Origin: Lentzea albidocapillata subsp. violacea
Lineage (GTDB): Bacteria > Actinomycetota > Actinomycetes > Mycobacteriales > Pseudonocardiaceae
Length of the DNA: 64,000 nt
Direction: 5' to 3'
Assembly: GCF_900100275.1 (NCBI RefSeq)
Contig: NZ_FNET01000031.1
Coordinates: 1 to 64,000 of the forward strand
In this document: in pieces, positions 9,380 through 18,509 of the stretch
Layout: the number at the start of each line of letters is the position of its first letter
How positions within the stretch are numbered: position 1 is the stretch's first letter
The notes under the pieces: model-generated
What the model was told of the DNA's origin: nothing
Database searches by the model: none
What the model saw: the letters and a program-made list of their open reading frames with translations, nothing else
Position numbers and translations under genes: made by a program

Positions 9380-9477
9380 TGTCCTAACAGACGGAGTGAT
9401 AGACATGTGTGATAGACGTACGCAGACCACGATGTGTCGTCGCGTACGACACTGCGCCCGGCAAGAGAGGCTACCTG
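9380..9477 (+). promoter_or_regulatory. Promoter region with direct repeat TGATAGAC
   Basis: Between the terminator and the next ATG the octamer TGATAGAC occurs twice, 13 bases apart (about 9398 and 9411). A related AATAGACATG is at about 820. The repeats may be a paired operator or contain the -10 element of a promoter for the 9478 gene. The assignment rests on repeat structure alone. Confidence 0.35.
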
Positions 9478-9750
9478 ATGAGCGACCCCGAGGAAGTCCT
9501 TCAACTTCGGGCCAGCAGAGCTGAGGTCGAGGGGATCAAGAAGGAACTCGAAGCTGCCCGAACTCGGCAGGCGGAACTCGAAGAGAAGATCAACGGGTTG
9601 CTCGCGAAGCAGCGCGAGGCTCGCAAGAAGCGCCGTACGGCGGTGCTCGCCGCGGACGCTGCCGGAGTACCCCGTTTGAGGATCTCCAAGGAAGTCGGCA
9701 TGCAGCGCAGCAACGTGTACAAACTCCTCGAAGGCGAGGACAGCGACTAA
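9478..9750 (+). CDS. Coiled-coil plus helix-turn-helix protein, 90 aa
   Basis: A 90-residue protein. Residues 8-45 form a coiled coil (SRAEVEGIKKELEAARTR), residues 44-58 are very basic (KQREARKKRRTAV), and residues 60-86 look like a helix-turn-helix (AADAAGVPRLRISKEVGMQR, then SNVYKLL). This suggests a small dimeric DNA-binding regulator with a resolvase-like HTH. ATG 9478 follows GAGAGG. It stands alone between a terminator and the convergent transfer operon and could autoregulate through the upstream repeats (inference). Confidence 0.65.
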   Translation: MSDPEEVLQLRASRAEVEGIKKELEAARTRQAELEEKINGLLAKQREARKKRRTAVLAADAAGVPRLRISKEVGMQRSNVYKLLEGEDSD

Positions 9751-9819
9751 TCCTGGGTGCCGTCGTAGCCGGTCGAATCTCTTGGCAAGCTGACAACTGC
9801 GAGCAGCGGTTCGGTTGGC

Positions 9820-10758
9820 TCAGCTGCAGAGCTCGATGCCGTTCTGGCGGTAGAAGGTGACGGGGTCAATGGCTTCGCCGCCGACTTCGATCTGGAAGTG
9901 CAGGTGAGGTCCGGTTGATTGACCTCGGTTGCCGACTTCGGCGATAGGTTGGCCCGCAGCCACTGCTTGTCCTTTGTGGACGAGGTTGCGGTTGTTGTGG
10001 CCGTAGGTGGTGATGGTTCCGCCGCGGTGCTGGATACGGATCCAGAGGCCGTATCCGCTGGCGGGTCCGGCGTCGATCACCAGGCCGTCGCCGGCTGCGA
10101 CGATGGCGGTGCCGAGGGGTGCGGCGATGTCCAGCCCGTGGTGGAACCCTCCTTCTCGCGGCCCGAATCCGGAGCTGCAACGCCCCAGTGCGGGAACGGT
10201 CCATTCTCCAGCAGTGGCGGAGCAGGTGGCGTTGTGGACGGCAGCGACGATGATCCGTGCGGCGTGCTCGTGCCGGGCGTAGGCGTCGGGGAAACCGGAG
10301 CGTTGCACGGTTTGCGCGGCGTTGGTCAGGCTCATCGCCTGCCATCCAGGCACCGCGAGCAGATGCTGGTAGAACTGGGTGGCGCTATAGGTGGGGTTCA
10401 TGATCTGAGCGGGGGTGCCCCATCCCTGAGACGGACGTTGCTGGAAGAGCCCGAGGCTGTCGCGGTCGCCGTAGTCGAGGTTGCGTAGCCCGGATTCCTG
10501 CATCGCGGTGGCGATGGCGATCACCCAGCCTCGGGTTGGGACGATCATCTGCTTGCCGACTGCAACGATCGTGGCGGCGTTTGCCATCTGATCGGGGTCG
10601 TAGCCGGCGACACCGGTTGTTGTGGAGCCGACCGCGGCGCAGTCCGTGCGGCTGCTGTCGCCGAACAAGCCTGCGATGCCGCCGACCACAGCAGCGACGA
10701 GCACGACAGGCAGCAGGAACGCGACCGCGGCGACGATGGTGATCTTCTTCGTGGACAT
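9820..10758 (-). CDS. M23 metallopeptidase, conjugation-associated cell-wall hydrolase
   Basis: A 312-residue membrane-anchored peptidoglycan hydrolase. An N-terminal signal anchor (TIVAAVAFLLPVVLVAAVVG) is followed by a lysozyme/transglycosylase-like middle region (AMQESGLRNLDYGDRDSLGL, then QRPSQGWG). The C-terminal M23 endopeptidase domain carries zinc motifs HHGLD and HLHF plus GHNNRNL. This two-domain plan matches wall-opening enzymes of Gram-positive conjugation systems (CwlT/TcpG type). The start chosen is ATG 10758 with GGGGAGG upstream; the longer frame lacks support. It is the last gene of the minus-strand transfer operon. Confidence 0.85.
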   Translation of the reverse strand: MSTKKITIVAAVAFLLPVVLVAAVVGGIAGLFGDSSRTDCAAVGSTTTGVAGYDPDQMANAATIVAVGKQMIVPTRGWVIAIATAMQESGLRNLDYGDRDSLGLFQQRPSQGWGTPAQIMNPTYSATQFYQHLLAVPGWQAMSLTNAAQTVQRSGFPDAYARHEHAARIIVAAVHNATCSATAGEWTVPALGRCSSGFGPREGGFHHGLDIAAPLGTAIVAAGDGLVIDAGPASGYGLWIRIQHRGGTITTYGHNNRNLVHKGQAVAAGQPIAEVGNRGQSTGPHLHFQIEVGGEAIDPVTFYRQNGIELCS

Positions 10759-10868
10759 GATCGACCTCCCCGTGTGGACAGACAGCAAGGGGTGCTCACC
10801 GAGGTGAGGAGAGCGGGCGCGCCGGCACCGTCGATGCAGCGCGGAAGGTGAGCGGAGACGGAGTCGCC

Positions 10869-11915
10869 TCAGCGGCGGCCTTGCCAGGTGTTCGAGGGCG
10901 TCGGAGGAAGCGGCTTTGGCGCGGTTAGCTCGGTCGCCGGTGACTGCGGCGCTTGCGGTAACGGCGAGAACTGCGTGGCGAGCGTTTCCAGCTGCGGCCA
11001 GACTTGGACCAGCTCGGCGAGCCGTAGTCGGCCGGGTGCGTGGGCCGGCCTATCGACGACTGGCAGCCACCGGCGAACGGCGGGACTGCCCGCGTGCGCG
11101 ACGCTGGTGAGGTCTGCGGCACTCGTCGCGACCGGCACGAGCGCTGGACGGTCCAACTGGGCCAGAGCGCCAGCGAGCGCTCGGCGTGCACCGGTTTCTC
11201 GGCGGTTGCTTGGCAGCCACACGAGGACGGGCGTGGTGATTCCTGTTGCATTGGCGAGCTTTTCGTAGCCGTAGAGCTTGCTGGCAAGTCGGCCGAGATC
11301 CTCGGTGCCGAAGTCGAACTCGAGGAAGAACTCGATCTGGTGGCTGTCTTCGTGCCAGCGGCCGTAGGCGTCAGGGCGGACCATATCACCGAAGAGCCGA
11401 CCACAGCGCAGTTCGGACCACCACGCGGTCAGCCGCCCGCAGGCGTCGGCCTGACGGCTGAGTGCCACGAGAGCGGTGAAGAACCCGTTGACACCCACGG
11501 TGTGTGCCAGGCGCAGAGAATGGGCGATGCCGATGGCGTCTTCGTGGCGGTAGCCGAGTCGCCTGGGATCCAGGCCTTCCTCATACGCCAGGGCGACTGC
11601 TCCGGCGACATCGAGCACGTAGTGCATAGGTGCGGTGCCGGAGCTGACGAACGGCTGGAAGCGGTCGACAACCCGCCACTTGAAGAGATCGAGCAGGCGG
11701 TGGTTGGCCGCGCGCATGGTCGGATAGCAGAGCTCGACGATCTGTGATGTAGTGAAGACCTTGTGCTCGTGCAGCATCCGGGCCAGCCATCGGTCTCGGA
11801 CGGTGAGTCGTCCAGCGAGCTGGGCGTGGTGCTCGCCGGTGGTCGCGGCCCTCGGAGTCGGGCGCTGAGGCATGTGACCGCGCAGCTCCCGCTGAGGCGT
11901 GGGATTCGAGATCAT
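10869..11915 (-). CDS. Replication-relaxation family protein
   Basis: A 348-residue protein matching the Replic_Relax family of actinobacterial plasmids and ICEs. Near the N-terminus is a winged-helix-like DNA-binding region (RWLARMLHEHKVFTTSQIVE, then LLDLFKWRVVDRF). A nuclease-like core with FFLEFDFGTEDLGRLASKL and VLVWLPSNRRE follows, then a proline-rich tail. ATG 11915 has GGAGGTG ahead, the same style of site used across this operon. Members are proposed to act in plasmid replication or mobilisation. No canonical relaxase is present, so this is the best candidate for the DNA-processing role (inference). Confidence 0.75.
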   Translation of the reverse strand: MISNPTPQRELRGHMPQRPTPRAATTGEHHAQLAGRLTVRDRWLARMLHEHKVFTTSQIVELCYPTMRAANHRLLDLFKWRVVDRFQPFVSSGTAPMHYVLDVAGAVALAYEEGLDPRRLGYRHEDAIGIAHSLRLAHTVGVNGFFTALVALSRQADACGRLTAWWSELRCGRLFGDMVRPDAYGRWHEDSHQIEFFLEFDFGTEDLGRLASKLYGYEKLANATGITTPVLVWLPSNRRETGARRALAGALAQLDRPALVPVATSAADLTSVAHAGSPAVRRWLPVVDRPAHAPGRLRLAELVQVWPQLETLATQFSPLPQAPQSPATELTAPKPLPPTPSNTWQGRR

Positions 11916-12025
11916 GGGCAGGCACCTCCAATTGCGGAGCGAATCAGGCCAGCACAGGTGGCTAACGGGAGCCAGCACGCGACCCGCGAAGCCCGCATCT
12001 GTTGCGGAGGAAGGGATTCGATCGA

Positions 12026-14557
12026 TCAGGCCGCCCGCCTCGGATCTGCAGATGACTGGCCGGACCGGTCAGCGACGGTGGTCGGGTCCGCGATGGGTGG
12101 GCGAGTATTGACCTTGGCGGCTTTGCGGATGGCCTTGGCGCGTCCGGGAATCGCGGGCGGGAGTTTTTCGGTGACCGCGGTGAACGGCGGCGCTTCCTCG
12201 CCGCCCAGGACGAGGCGGGCGGCGACGTGGTAGACGCCGAGGTTGGACAGGTCGTGATCGGACAGCCGCGGCAGGGTGTGCCGCGCGAGCCGTCTGGCGT
12301 CTTCGGGCGAGGCGTTGAAGAAGATCTTCGTTCGGGCGTTGGTGCTGATGCCCTCTTCCAGTTCTTTCGGTAGTTGACCGAGGTATTGGTGGGCCAGGGT
12401 CATCGAGAGCCGGTAGCCGCGAGCCTCGGCCAGCATGTCCTCCATCGGGTAGGCCAAGTTCAGGAAGTTGTGGCACTCGTCGATGTACAGGCTGCAGTCG
12501 CGACGCTTCCGCTGTGGGACGCGGGCGCGGCGGGTGGCGGCCTGCCAGGTGCGTGCCACAACGATCGAGCCGACCAGGCGCGCGGTTTCCATGCCCAGCG
12601 CGTCGCGGGCGATGCGCACCAGGCAGATGCCGCCGGTGTTGAGCACCTCGTCCATGTCCACTGTGGATTCGCCGCCTGCGATGGCGGCGCGGACGAAGGG
12701 CCGCAACAGGAAGCCGCGGACCTTGTTCATCAGCGGCGCGATCACCTGTGCGCGGCTGGCTTCGGACAGGTCGTCGTACCAGGACCAGAAGCCCTTGAGC
12801 ACCTCGTCGTCGATCTGGTCACAGGCCCGAGCCCGGTACGCGGGCACGGTCAGCAGCTTGGGCAGGTCGACCAGAGTCGGGGTGCCGGACATCGCGGTCA
12901 GGGTGAGCAGGCTGGCGCGCAGGATGTCGTCGGTGCGCGGCCCCCACGAGGAAGCGTAGATCCGGGAGAAGATGCTGACGAGATTGTCGACCGCGCGGGC
13001 TTTGTCCGCACCCTCCAACGGATTGAGTACCGGCGGACGGGCTCGGGAATCGGCGTCGAACAGCACGACCTTCTCGCCGAGTTCCTCGGGCAGACGCATC
13101 AGGATGTCCGAGACGAGGTCGCCCTTCGGGTCAACGACAACCACGCCACGCCCGGCCTCGGCGTCAGCCAGGATCATCCGCGCCATCAGCTCGGATTTGC
13201 CGGAGCCGGTGGCGCCGAGGATGTGCATGTGGTGGCGGGCATCGCCGATGTGGAGGCCGACCGGGCGGGCGTGGCCGGAGTCGGAGAGCCCGATGGGCTT
13301 GATCCGGTCTCCGGTCGTGGCGATGCCTGGTGGGGGTGGCACAGCCTTGGCTCCGGCTCGCTGCAGGCCGGGCGTGGAGTCGTCGATCGGCAGGTGCGCG
13401 ACCGCGGCGAGCTCCGGTATGGACAGCAGGTCGCCTTTGCCCAGCCGTCGGTCGGCCAGCGCAGGGATTGGGTGGCGGAGCCGGGCCCGCCGGTAGCGGT
13501 TGTGCTCGGAGTAGGCGGCGAAGGCCGATGCGATCGCGTGTCCTCGGCCCCGCAACACTTCCCGCACTGCGCGGACTTCGCCGGGGGCCGCGTTGTCGGA
13601 GACGGTGGTGGCCACGGCGTAGCGGATGCGGGTCTCGAACTGGTTTTCCCTCAGCTTCTCGACGATGGCGCGGTCCTGGGCTGAGTAGGCCAGGCTGGTC
13701 TGCCGATCCAGCCCTGTTGTCCGCGTGCCGGTCGATGGCTTCGGCGTCTTGCCGGGTGTGATGACGTCGAGCAGTCGGCCGAGCAGGTGGACCGAGCTAC
13801 CGCTGTGTACGCGACGGGCGGTCCGGCGGGCTTTGGTCACCCGGTGGCCGGCGACGGGGCGGGCGAGGATCTGCACGCAGGCCCGCTCGTGCGGGCCGAG
13901 CCCGACCGGTGCGCCGAGCAGAGCGCGGATCGGGTCGGCCAGGTGCTCGGTGCGGATGGGCAGCGCCTCGGGTAATGCCAGGCGTAGCTCGCCTCCGACG
14001 GCTTCGATCCGTCGGCCCGCAGGCGCGGTGGTCGGGATCGGGGGCTTGGCGGGGGTGGTGCGGGTGTGTGCGCCGGGCCAGGCGGCCTCGATGGCGCGTT
14101 CGACCATGCCGGGTGGCACGAGGCCGGGTACCCAGAACCGGATTTGCACGCCGTCACCGGTGAATGTCAGCTCGAACGCCAAGTGCGGTTGACCGCCGAA
14201 CCGACGCAACCAGCCGGGTCGCAACAGGCCGATCAGGTTGGACCACACGGTGATCGCGCCCGTCGGGTCGACTGTCGGCGGTGCCAGCACACTGATCAGT
14301 CGGGCGTCGGTGATCAGGCGCTCGTGGTAGCGGCGGCGCCACCGCGACCGCGCGATCACCGCGGCGGTCGCTGCGATTGTGAGCACTGGCCCGGCGATCG
14401 GACCCCACAGGAGGGCGAGGTCGCGCAGGGAGGTCAGCACGTGCTGGAAGGCGCCGAGCGGGTCGCGTAGGTAGTCGGTCACCGGCGAGGCGTGAGCCCT
14501 CAACGGCTGCGCTCCACGCGAAAAGGCGAGGGATGTTGCGGTGATTATCCAAGACAT
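12026..14557 (-). CDS. Type IV coupling protein (VirD4/TraD-like ATPase)
   Basis: An 843-residue ATPase that would deliver the transferred DNA to the conjugation channel. An N-terminal membrane-associated region (PIAGPVLTIAATAAVIARSR) precedes about 350 residues of linker. The RecA-like motor follows with Walker A GATGSGKSEL near residue 475 and VVVDPKGDLVSDIL. Walker B (LYIDECHNFLNLAYPMEDML) and TraM-recognition-like C-terminal features come next. ATG 14557 has a strong GGGGAGG site. It is in one transcript with the VirB4 and pilin genes. The dedicated coupling protein makes this a type-IV-secretion ICE, not the single-ATPase FtsK type. Confidence 0.88.
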   Translation of the reverse strand: MSWIITATSLAFSRGAQPLRAHASPVTDYLRDPLGAFQHVLTSLRDLALLWGPIAGPVLTIAATAAVIARSRWRRRYHERLITDARLISVLAPPTVDPTGAITVWSNLIGLLRPGWLRRFGGQPHLAFELTFTGDGVQIRFWVPGLVPPGMVERAIEAAWPGAHTRTTPAKPPIPTTAPAGRRIEAVGGELRLALPEALPIRTEHLADPIRALLGAPVGLGPHERACVQILARPVAGHRVTKARRTARRVHSGSSVHLLGRLLDVITPGKTPKPSTGTRTTGLDRQTSLAYSAQDRAIVEKLRENQFETRIRYAVATTVSDNAAPGEVRAVREVLRGRGHAIASAFAAYSEHNRYRRARLRHPIPALADRRLGKGDLLSIPELAAVAHLPIDDSTPGLQRAGAKAVPPPPGIATTGDRIKPIGLSDSGHARPVGLHIGDARHHMHILGATGSGKSELMARMILADAEAGRGVVVVDPKGDLVSDILMRLPEELGEKVVLFDADSRARPPVLNPLEGADKARAVDNLVSIFSRIYASSWGPRTDDILRASLLTLTAMSGTPTLVDLPKLLTVPAYRARACDQIDDEVLKGFWSWYDDLSEASRAQVIAPLMNKVRGFLLRPFVRAAIAGGESTVDMDEVLNTGGICLVRIARDALGMETARLVGSIVVARTWQAATRRARVPQRKRRDCSLYIDECHNFLNLAYPMEDMLAEARGYRLSMTLAHQYLGQLPKELEEGISTNARTKIFFNASPEDARRLARHTLPRLSDHDLSNLGVYHVAARLVLGGEEAPPFTAVTEKLPPAIPGRAKAIRKAAKVNTRPPIADPTTVADRSGQSSADPRRAA

Positions 14558-14610
14558 CGGGGACCTCCCCATGGAATAAGCGACAATGGATGGCCTGACG
14601 CGGCGACCCG

Positions 14611-15438
14611 TCAGGCGGCGTGCGACTGGTCGACCTGGACTGCGGTGCCTTGCGAGTCGGGGCGCGTGTTGCCGACGGCGAGGCGCAGGTGCCGACGATC
14701 CCGGCGTGCGTTGCGCTCGGCGTCGATCTCGGCCTGCCATTCGGAGAACCGGCGCCCCGCCAACCGCTTGAGGTACGAGGGAATGCGGTTGGCCGGAACA
14801 CCCACCAGCCGTGGTCCGAGCACCGCGAGCAGATCGCTGGCCTCCTGGGAGGCCCATCCAGCCGCCGCGATCGCGGCCTCGTTCGGGAACACATCCGCCA
14901 GGCGATCGGCAGCCGGATTCAGGGCAGCATCCTGTGTCCCGCCATATGAAAAGACCCACAGGAAGTTCGGCGGTGGATTCGGCTCGACGAGCCTGCGAAA
15001 CCTCTCGATCTCCTTGCTGTAGGTGTAGAAGTTGGTGTCCGACCGAGCTCGGCAGATGCGCATCCACGCCGCGAGATAGGCGTCGCTGAAGAAGTCGCCT
15101 GCGTCGTGGATCCTGATCCAGGCGTTGCGGAACTTCGCTGCGCCCAGTTCAGCGACCATGGCGGTCTCCCAGCCAGCCAGATCATCGAGGACGAAGGCGA
15201 GGTTCGAGTGGTGTTTGGCGCGCACGACCGGCCATGTGTAGGTGCCGTGGCGGGCGTAGCACGCCTGCGCGCAGACTCCCGCGCTCGGACAGGTGTTGTA
15301 GCTGCGGCCGTCCGGCAGGCGCCCAGCCCAGGCGGGCAACGACCAGTTCCACACGCCGATCTGGCGCATCTGGCGGTTCTGTGTGAGAAGCCGGTTCGGG
15401 CGGCGAACCGTTGCAGGAATGGGCAGTGGTGCAGACAT
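14611..15438 (-). CDS. Gp88-family protein in the transfer operon
   Basis: A 275-residue protein resembling the Gene-product-88 family known from mycobacteriophages. The signature is the Cys-rich segment near residue 50 (CPSAGVCAQACYARHG), followed by conserved RIHDAGDFFSDAYLAAWMRI and FYTYSKEI. The conserved Cys and His/Asp suggest a metal or iron-sulphur site. Function is unknown. It is inserted between the coupling protein and VirB4 genes on the same strand with gaps of about 50 bases, so it is expressed with the transfer apparatus. ATG 15438 follows AGGGGAC. Confidence 0.7.
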   Translation of the reverse strand: MSAPLPIPATVRRPNRLLTQNRQMRQIGVWNWSLPAWAGRLPDGRSYNTCPSAGVCAQACYARHGTYTWPVVRAKHHSNLAFVLDDLAGWETAMVAELGAAKFRNAWIRIHDAGDFFSDAYLAAWMRICRARSDTNFYTYSKEIERFRRLVEPNPPPNFLWVFSYGGTQDAALNPAADRLADVFPNEAAIAAAGWASQEASDLLAVLGPRLVGVPANRIPSYLKRLAGRRFSEWQAEIDAERNARRDRRHLRLAVGNTRPDSQGTAVQVDQSHAA

Positions 15439-15486
15439 GGGTGTCCCCTGGGTGCGATTCGGTGGATGCGGCTTGGCGCGGTGCTG

Positions 15487-17328
15487 TCAGGCGGCGTCGA
15501 GTTCGACGAAGGCGTTCGAGATTTCTGACGATTCGTTGGAATACTCGACGATTTCTGAGGGACTAGACGTCACCAGGTAGTGCTCGGCGGGGGATGCGAT
15601 GGCCTGGAAGCCCACACGCTGGGTTCCGGTCGACAAAAGCCCCTGACCGCGGTCGGCGGAGAGCAGGAACTGCCTCTCGCCCATGGACAGGTCGAAGGTG
15701 CGGGTGATCTCGTCGATCGCTTGCGAGGCTTGCCGTAGCAGAATCTGCGTAGCGGCGTTGGCCACCACGGCTTTGCCGAGATCCGAGCCCAGCACGTCGG
15801 CGGTGTCCTGCGTGGCGACAGTGAGGCCGGCCCAGTGCTTCCTCGAGGCCTTGGCCATGCGGAACAGGAACTCGGCTCCGGCGGGCTCCTTCATGAGCAG
15901 CCACGCTTCGTCGACCACGACGAGACGTGGTCGACGGATGGCGGGATTGCTGACCTGCCGCCACACCGCATCCAGCGTGAGCAGGGTGCCGATGGGCTTG
16001 AGCTCGTCGGCGAGGTCCCTCAGCGAGAACACCACCAGGTGTCCCTCGGGATGCGTCGAGGTCGGTCCCGAGAACAGGCTGGAGAACGCGCCGGTGACAT
16101 ACGGGTGCAGCCGGGCCGCCAGCTCGACGCCAGCCGCATCCCCGGTCTCGGCAAGGATCTCGGCTAGGTCGGCGAGCAGCGGCGCCGGGCGGGTCCACGT
16201 GCGTGGGTCGGAGGTAATGCCGACCTTCTGGTAGGTCGCGGTGATGGCCCGGTCCAGCGCGGCGCGTTCAGCCGCGGCGAGCTCGCTGCCCAGCAACACA
16301 GAGATGACGGTGTGCAGGAACAGCGATCGGCGGATGAGGACGTCACGGGGCGCGGTGCGACGACCGTCCGGGCGGGTGTGGATCGGCAGGTCCATCGGAT
16401 TGAGCCGGACGTGTTCGGCGCCGAGGTGGACGTAGGTGCCGCCGACCGCGTTGGCGAGACGGGCGTACTCGTCTTCCGGGTCGATGACGTGGATCTCGAT
16501 TCCGCGGTACAGCGACCGCAGCAGCTCGAGCTTGACCAAGTACGACTTGCCCGCCCCGGAGCGGCCGAGGATCACCGAGTTGTGGTTGTCCAAGGCGAAC
16601 CGGTCGTGGTGCACGAGCCCTTGGGAACCGACGTTGAAGCCGTAGAGCACCCCGCTGGGGGCGCCGACTGAAGTCGGGTCCGGTGGTGGCAAATCCGGCG
16701 AGGTGAACGGGAACGCCGCGCTCAACGCCGAAGTGTCGAAGGTGCGGCGCATCCCGACCAGATCCAGGCCCATCGGCAGGGTGGTGATCCAGCCCTGCAG
16801 GCTGCGGTACGTGGTCGGTTTGGCGTCCAGCAGCAGCGACGCTGCCAGCGCCCGGACCGCCGCGACCTCGTCACCAAGAGCCTCTTCGGTCGGAGCGTGC
16901 ACCGTGAGATAGAGCCCGAACCGGTAGAGCTTGCCCTCGCCACGGGCGACCCGAGCGGACAGGTCGTAGGCATCCTCGGTAGCGGCTTCGACTTGTGGGT
17001 CGAACAGCCGGCCTTTGTCACTTGTGTGGCGCCGTCCGGACTCCAGTTTGGACAGTTGCTTCTTCAGGCGGCTCGCTGCCGTGACCGGGTCGATCGGCTC
17101 GACGTGTAGCGACACGTCGACCCGGCCTGGGTAGGTGAGCAGGGGCTGGAGCCACCCCGGATGCACCTCGCGGGGGTAGCCGGTAATCGCGAACGAGGCG
17201 ACCCAGTCACCCCCGACCTCCAGTGATCGAGGACGGATCGAGATGGCGTCCGGAGTGAACGCTCCAGCTCGTCCGGGCACCGGTCCGGCAGGCGAGCGAC
17301 GCGCGCGGCGCGTGGACTTGGACCTCAT
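15487..17328 (-). CDS. VirB4-type conjugation ATPase
   Basis: A 613-residue energising ATPase of a type IV secretion channel. The N-terminal third is a VirB4/TraC-like domain (FAITGYPREVHPGWLQPLL). Walker A is LGRSGAGKSYLVKLELL near residue 255, with HVIDPEDEYARLANAVGG after it. Walker B is LVVVDEAWLLM, followed by MAKASRKHWAGLTVATQD. Its ATG overlaps the stop of the upstream PrgI-like gene (ATGA). Length fits Gram-positive ConE/TcpF relatives. It is the most diagnostic transfer gene here. Confidence 0.9.
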   Translation of the reverse strand: MRSKSTRRARRSPAGPVPGRAGAFTPDAISIRPRSLEVGGDWVASFAITGYPREVHPGWLQPLLTYPGRVDVSLHVEPIDPVTAASRLKKQLSKLESGRRHTSDKGRLFDPQVEAATEDAYDLSARVARGEGKLYRFGLYLTVHAPTEEALGDEVAAVRALAASLLLDAKPTTYRSLQGWITTLPMGLDLVGMRRTFDTSALSAAFPFTSPDLPPPDPTSVGAPSGVLYGFNVGSQGLVHHDRFALDNHNSVILGRSGAGKSYLVKLELLRSLYRGIEIHVIDPEDEYARLANAVGGTYVHLGAEHVRLNPMDLPIHTRPDGRRTAPRDVLIRRSLFLHTVISVLLGSELAAAERAALDRAITATYQKVGITSDPRTWTRPAPLLADLAEILAETGDAAGVELAARLHPYVTGAFSSLFSGPTSTHPEGHLVVFSLRDLADELKPIGTLLTLDAVWRQVSNPAIRRPRLVVVDEAWLLMKEPAGAEFLFRMAKASRKHWAGLTVATQDTADVLGSDLGKAVVANAATQILLRQASQAIDEITRTFDLSMGERQFLLSADRGQGLLSTGTQRVGFQAIASPAEHYLVTSSPSEIVEYSNESSEISNAFVELDAA

Positions 17329-18509
17329 CGGCCGTACCTCCTCTCGAAGTCGTCGCGGTCGTTCGCGTCGTCCCACTCGTCATCTGCTTCGTCCGGGAAC
17401 TGCTCTGTGTCGACGGGGACCTGGCGGCCGAACGCGCTGGGGTTCCAGTTCTCCTCGGGTGCAGTCGTGATGACTTCGTCCGATGCGGCCAGCGCCCTGG
17501 ACGGCGGGATCAGTGAGTCGGGGTTGCAGGCGGCAGCCAGCACTGCGGTGGCCTGCCCGGCATCCAGCGGCGTCACGGTGATCCCGGTCGGGGACAGCAA
17601 CTCGACTGCTTCCCCGAGCCGTCGCACCAGCCGTGCTTCGGCAGCGCGCCGCGCGGCGTCGTCGACCGGACCCGCTTGTCTGGCGGCTTTACGCCGCGAG
17701 GTGAAGGCGGACAGCGGCGAGGCGCCGCCGAGCCCGTCGGTCGGCGTGGTGCCGTGCAGCGGTTCGCGGAGGATGAGCAGCACCTGGCGGCGCAGTAGAT
17801 CGGTCGCCCGGCGGAGCTGATCGAGGTAGTCGGCGTGCTCGCACGCCGCCGCCTCGAGCGCCGGGTGTGGCAGGCAGCCGGCCTGCTCGCGGAGTTCGGC
17901 GATCTGCCCGGACAGGTCGAGTCGTTCGGTCCGCACCAGCACCTGTACCGGGGCGGTGAGGCTGTGCAGGTACCGGCCGAACGAGGCCACGAGACTCTCT
18001 TGCTCGGTGGGCGTGCGCAGCCCGAAGTTGACCGTCGAGCAGACGGCGACTACGGCAACGCCGTCCTTGCCGAGGTCGATGACGCCCGTCGCGCTGATTG
18101 CCTCGGCCGGCAGTCGCAACGCGGTCGGCGAGACCGATGCCGCAGCACCCAGGCTGCCACGATCCGTGCTGTTGACAGCGTGGGTGGTGAGCCACTCCGG
18201 GGCGGGCTGGATCCCTTCCGGCGCGGCCACCCGGTGCTTCGGGCTCAGCTGCTGGCGCAGCGCCGCGAGGGCCAGCTGGTCCAGCGACAGCCCGTCACGC
18301 TGCCCGAGGGCGAGCACTGCGGCCGATGCGCCAACCGGGATCGCGATGGCTAGAAACACTGGCAGCGGAACGAATGACCGCGTAGCAAGGTAGACGCCGT
18401 AGAGCACCAGCCCGACGACAGCGAGGATGGCCACCTGGCGCGCCGTGAGGTTGCACAGCACGCGGTCCTCACGATCGACGTCGGCGGGAATCCGGACAGG
18501 TTGGCTCAT
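17325..18509 (-). CDS. PrgI/TcpE-like conjugation membrane protein
   Basis: A 394-residue protein. Residues 20-70 hold two closely spaced membrane spans (VAILAVVGLVLYGVYLATR, then VFLAIAIPVGASAAVLAL) after a short cytoplasmic N-terminus, as in the PrgI/TcpE components that pair with VirB4-type ATPases. The remaining 300 residues are cytoplasmic, contain VIDLGKDGVAVVAVCSTVNF and an acidic tail, and in this family are thought to contact the ATPase. Overlaps of four bases with both neighbours show tight coupling. Confidence 0.75.
   Translation of the reverse strand: MSQPVRIPADVDREDRVLCNLTARQVAILAVVGLVLYGVYLATRSFVPLPVFLAIAIPVGASAAVLALGQRDGLSLDQLALAALRQQLSPKHRVAAPEGIQPAPEWLTTHAVNSTDRGSLGAAASVSPTALRLPAEAISATGVIDLGKDGVAVVAVCSTVNFGLRTPTEQESLVASFGRYLHSLTAPVQVLVRTERLDLSGQIAELREQAGCLPHPALEAAACEHADYLDQLRRATDLLRRQVLLILREPLHGTTPTDGLGGASPLSAFTSRRKAARQAGPVDDAARRAAEARLVRRLGEAVELLSPTGITVTPLDAGQATAVLAAACNPDSLIPPSRALAASDEVITTAPEENWNPSAFGRQVPVDTEQFPDEADDEWDDANDRDDFERRYGR

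Noticed and set aside
12374-13684. 436-residue plus-strand ORF
   Set aside because: It is the antisense shadow of the coupling-protein gene, without a family signature, and its codon pattern is the complement of that gene.
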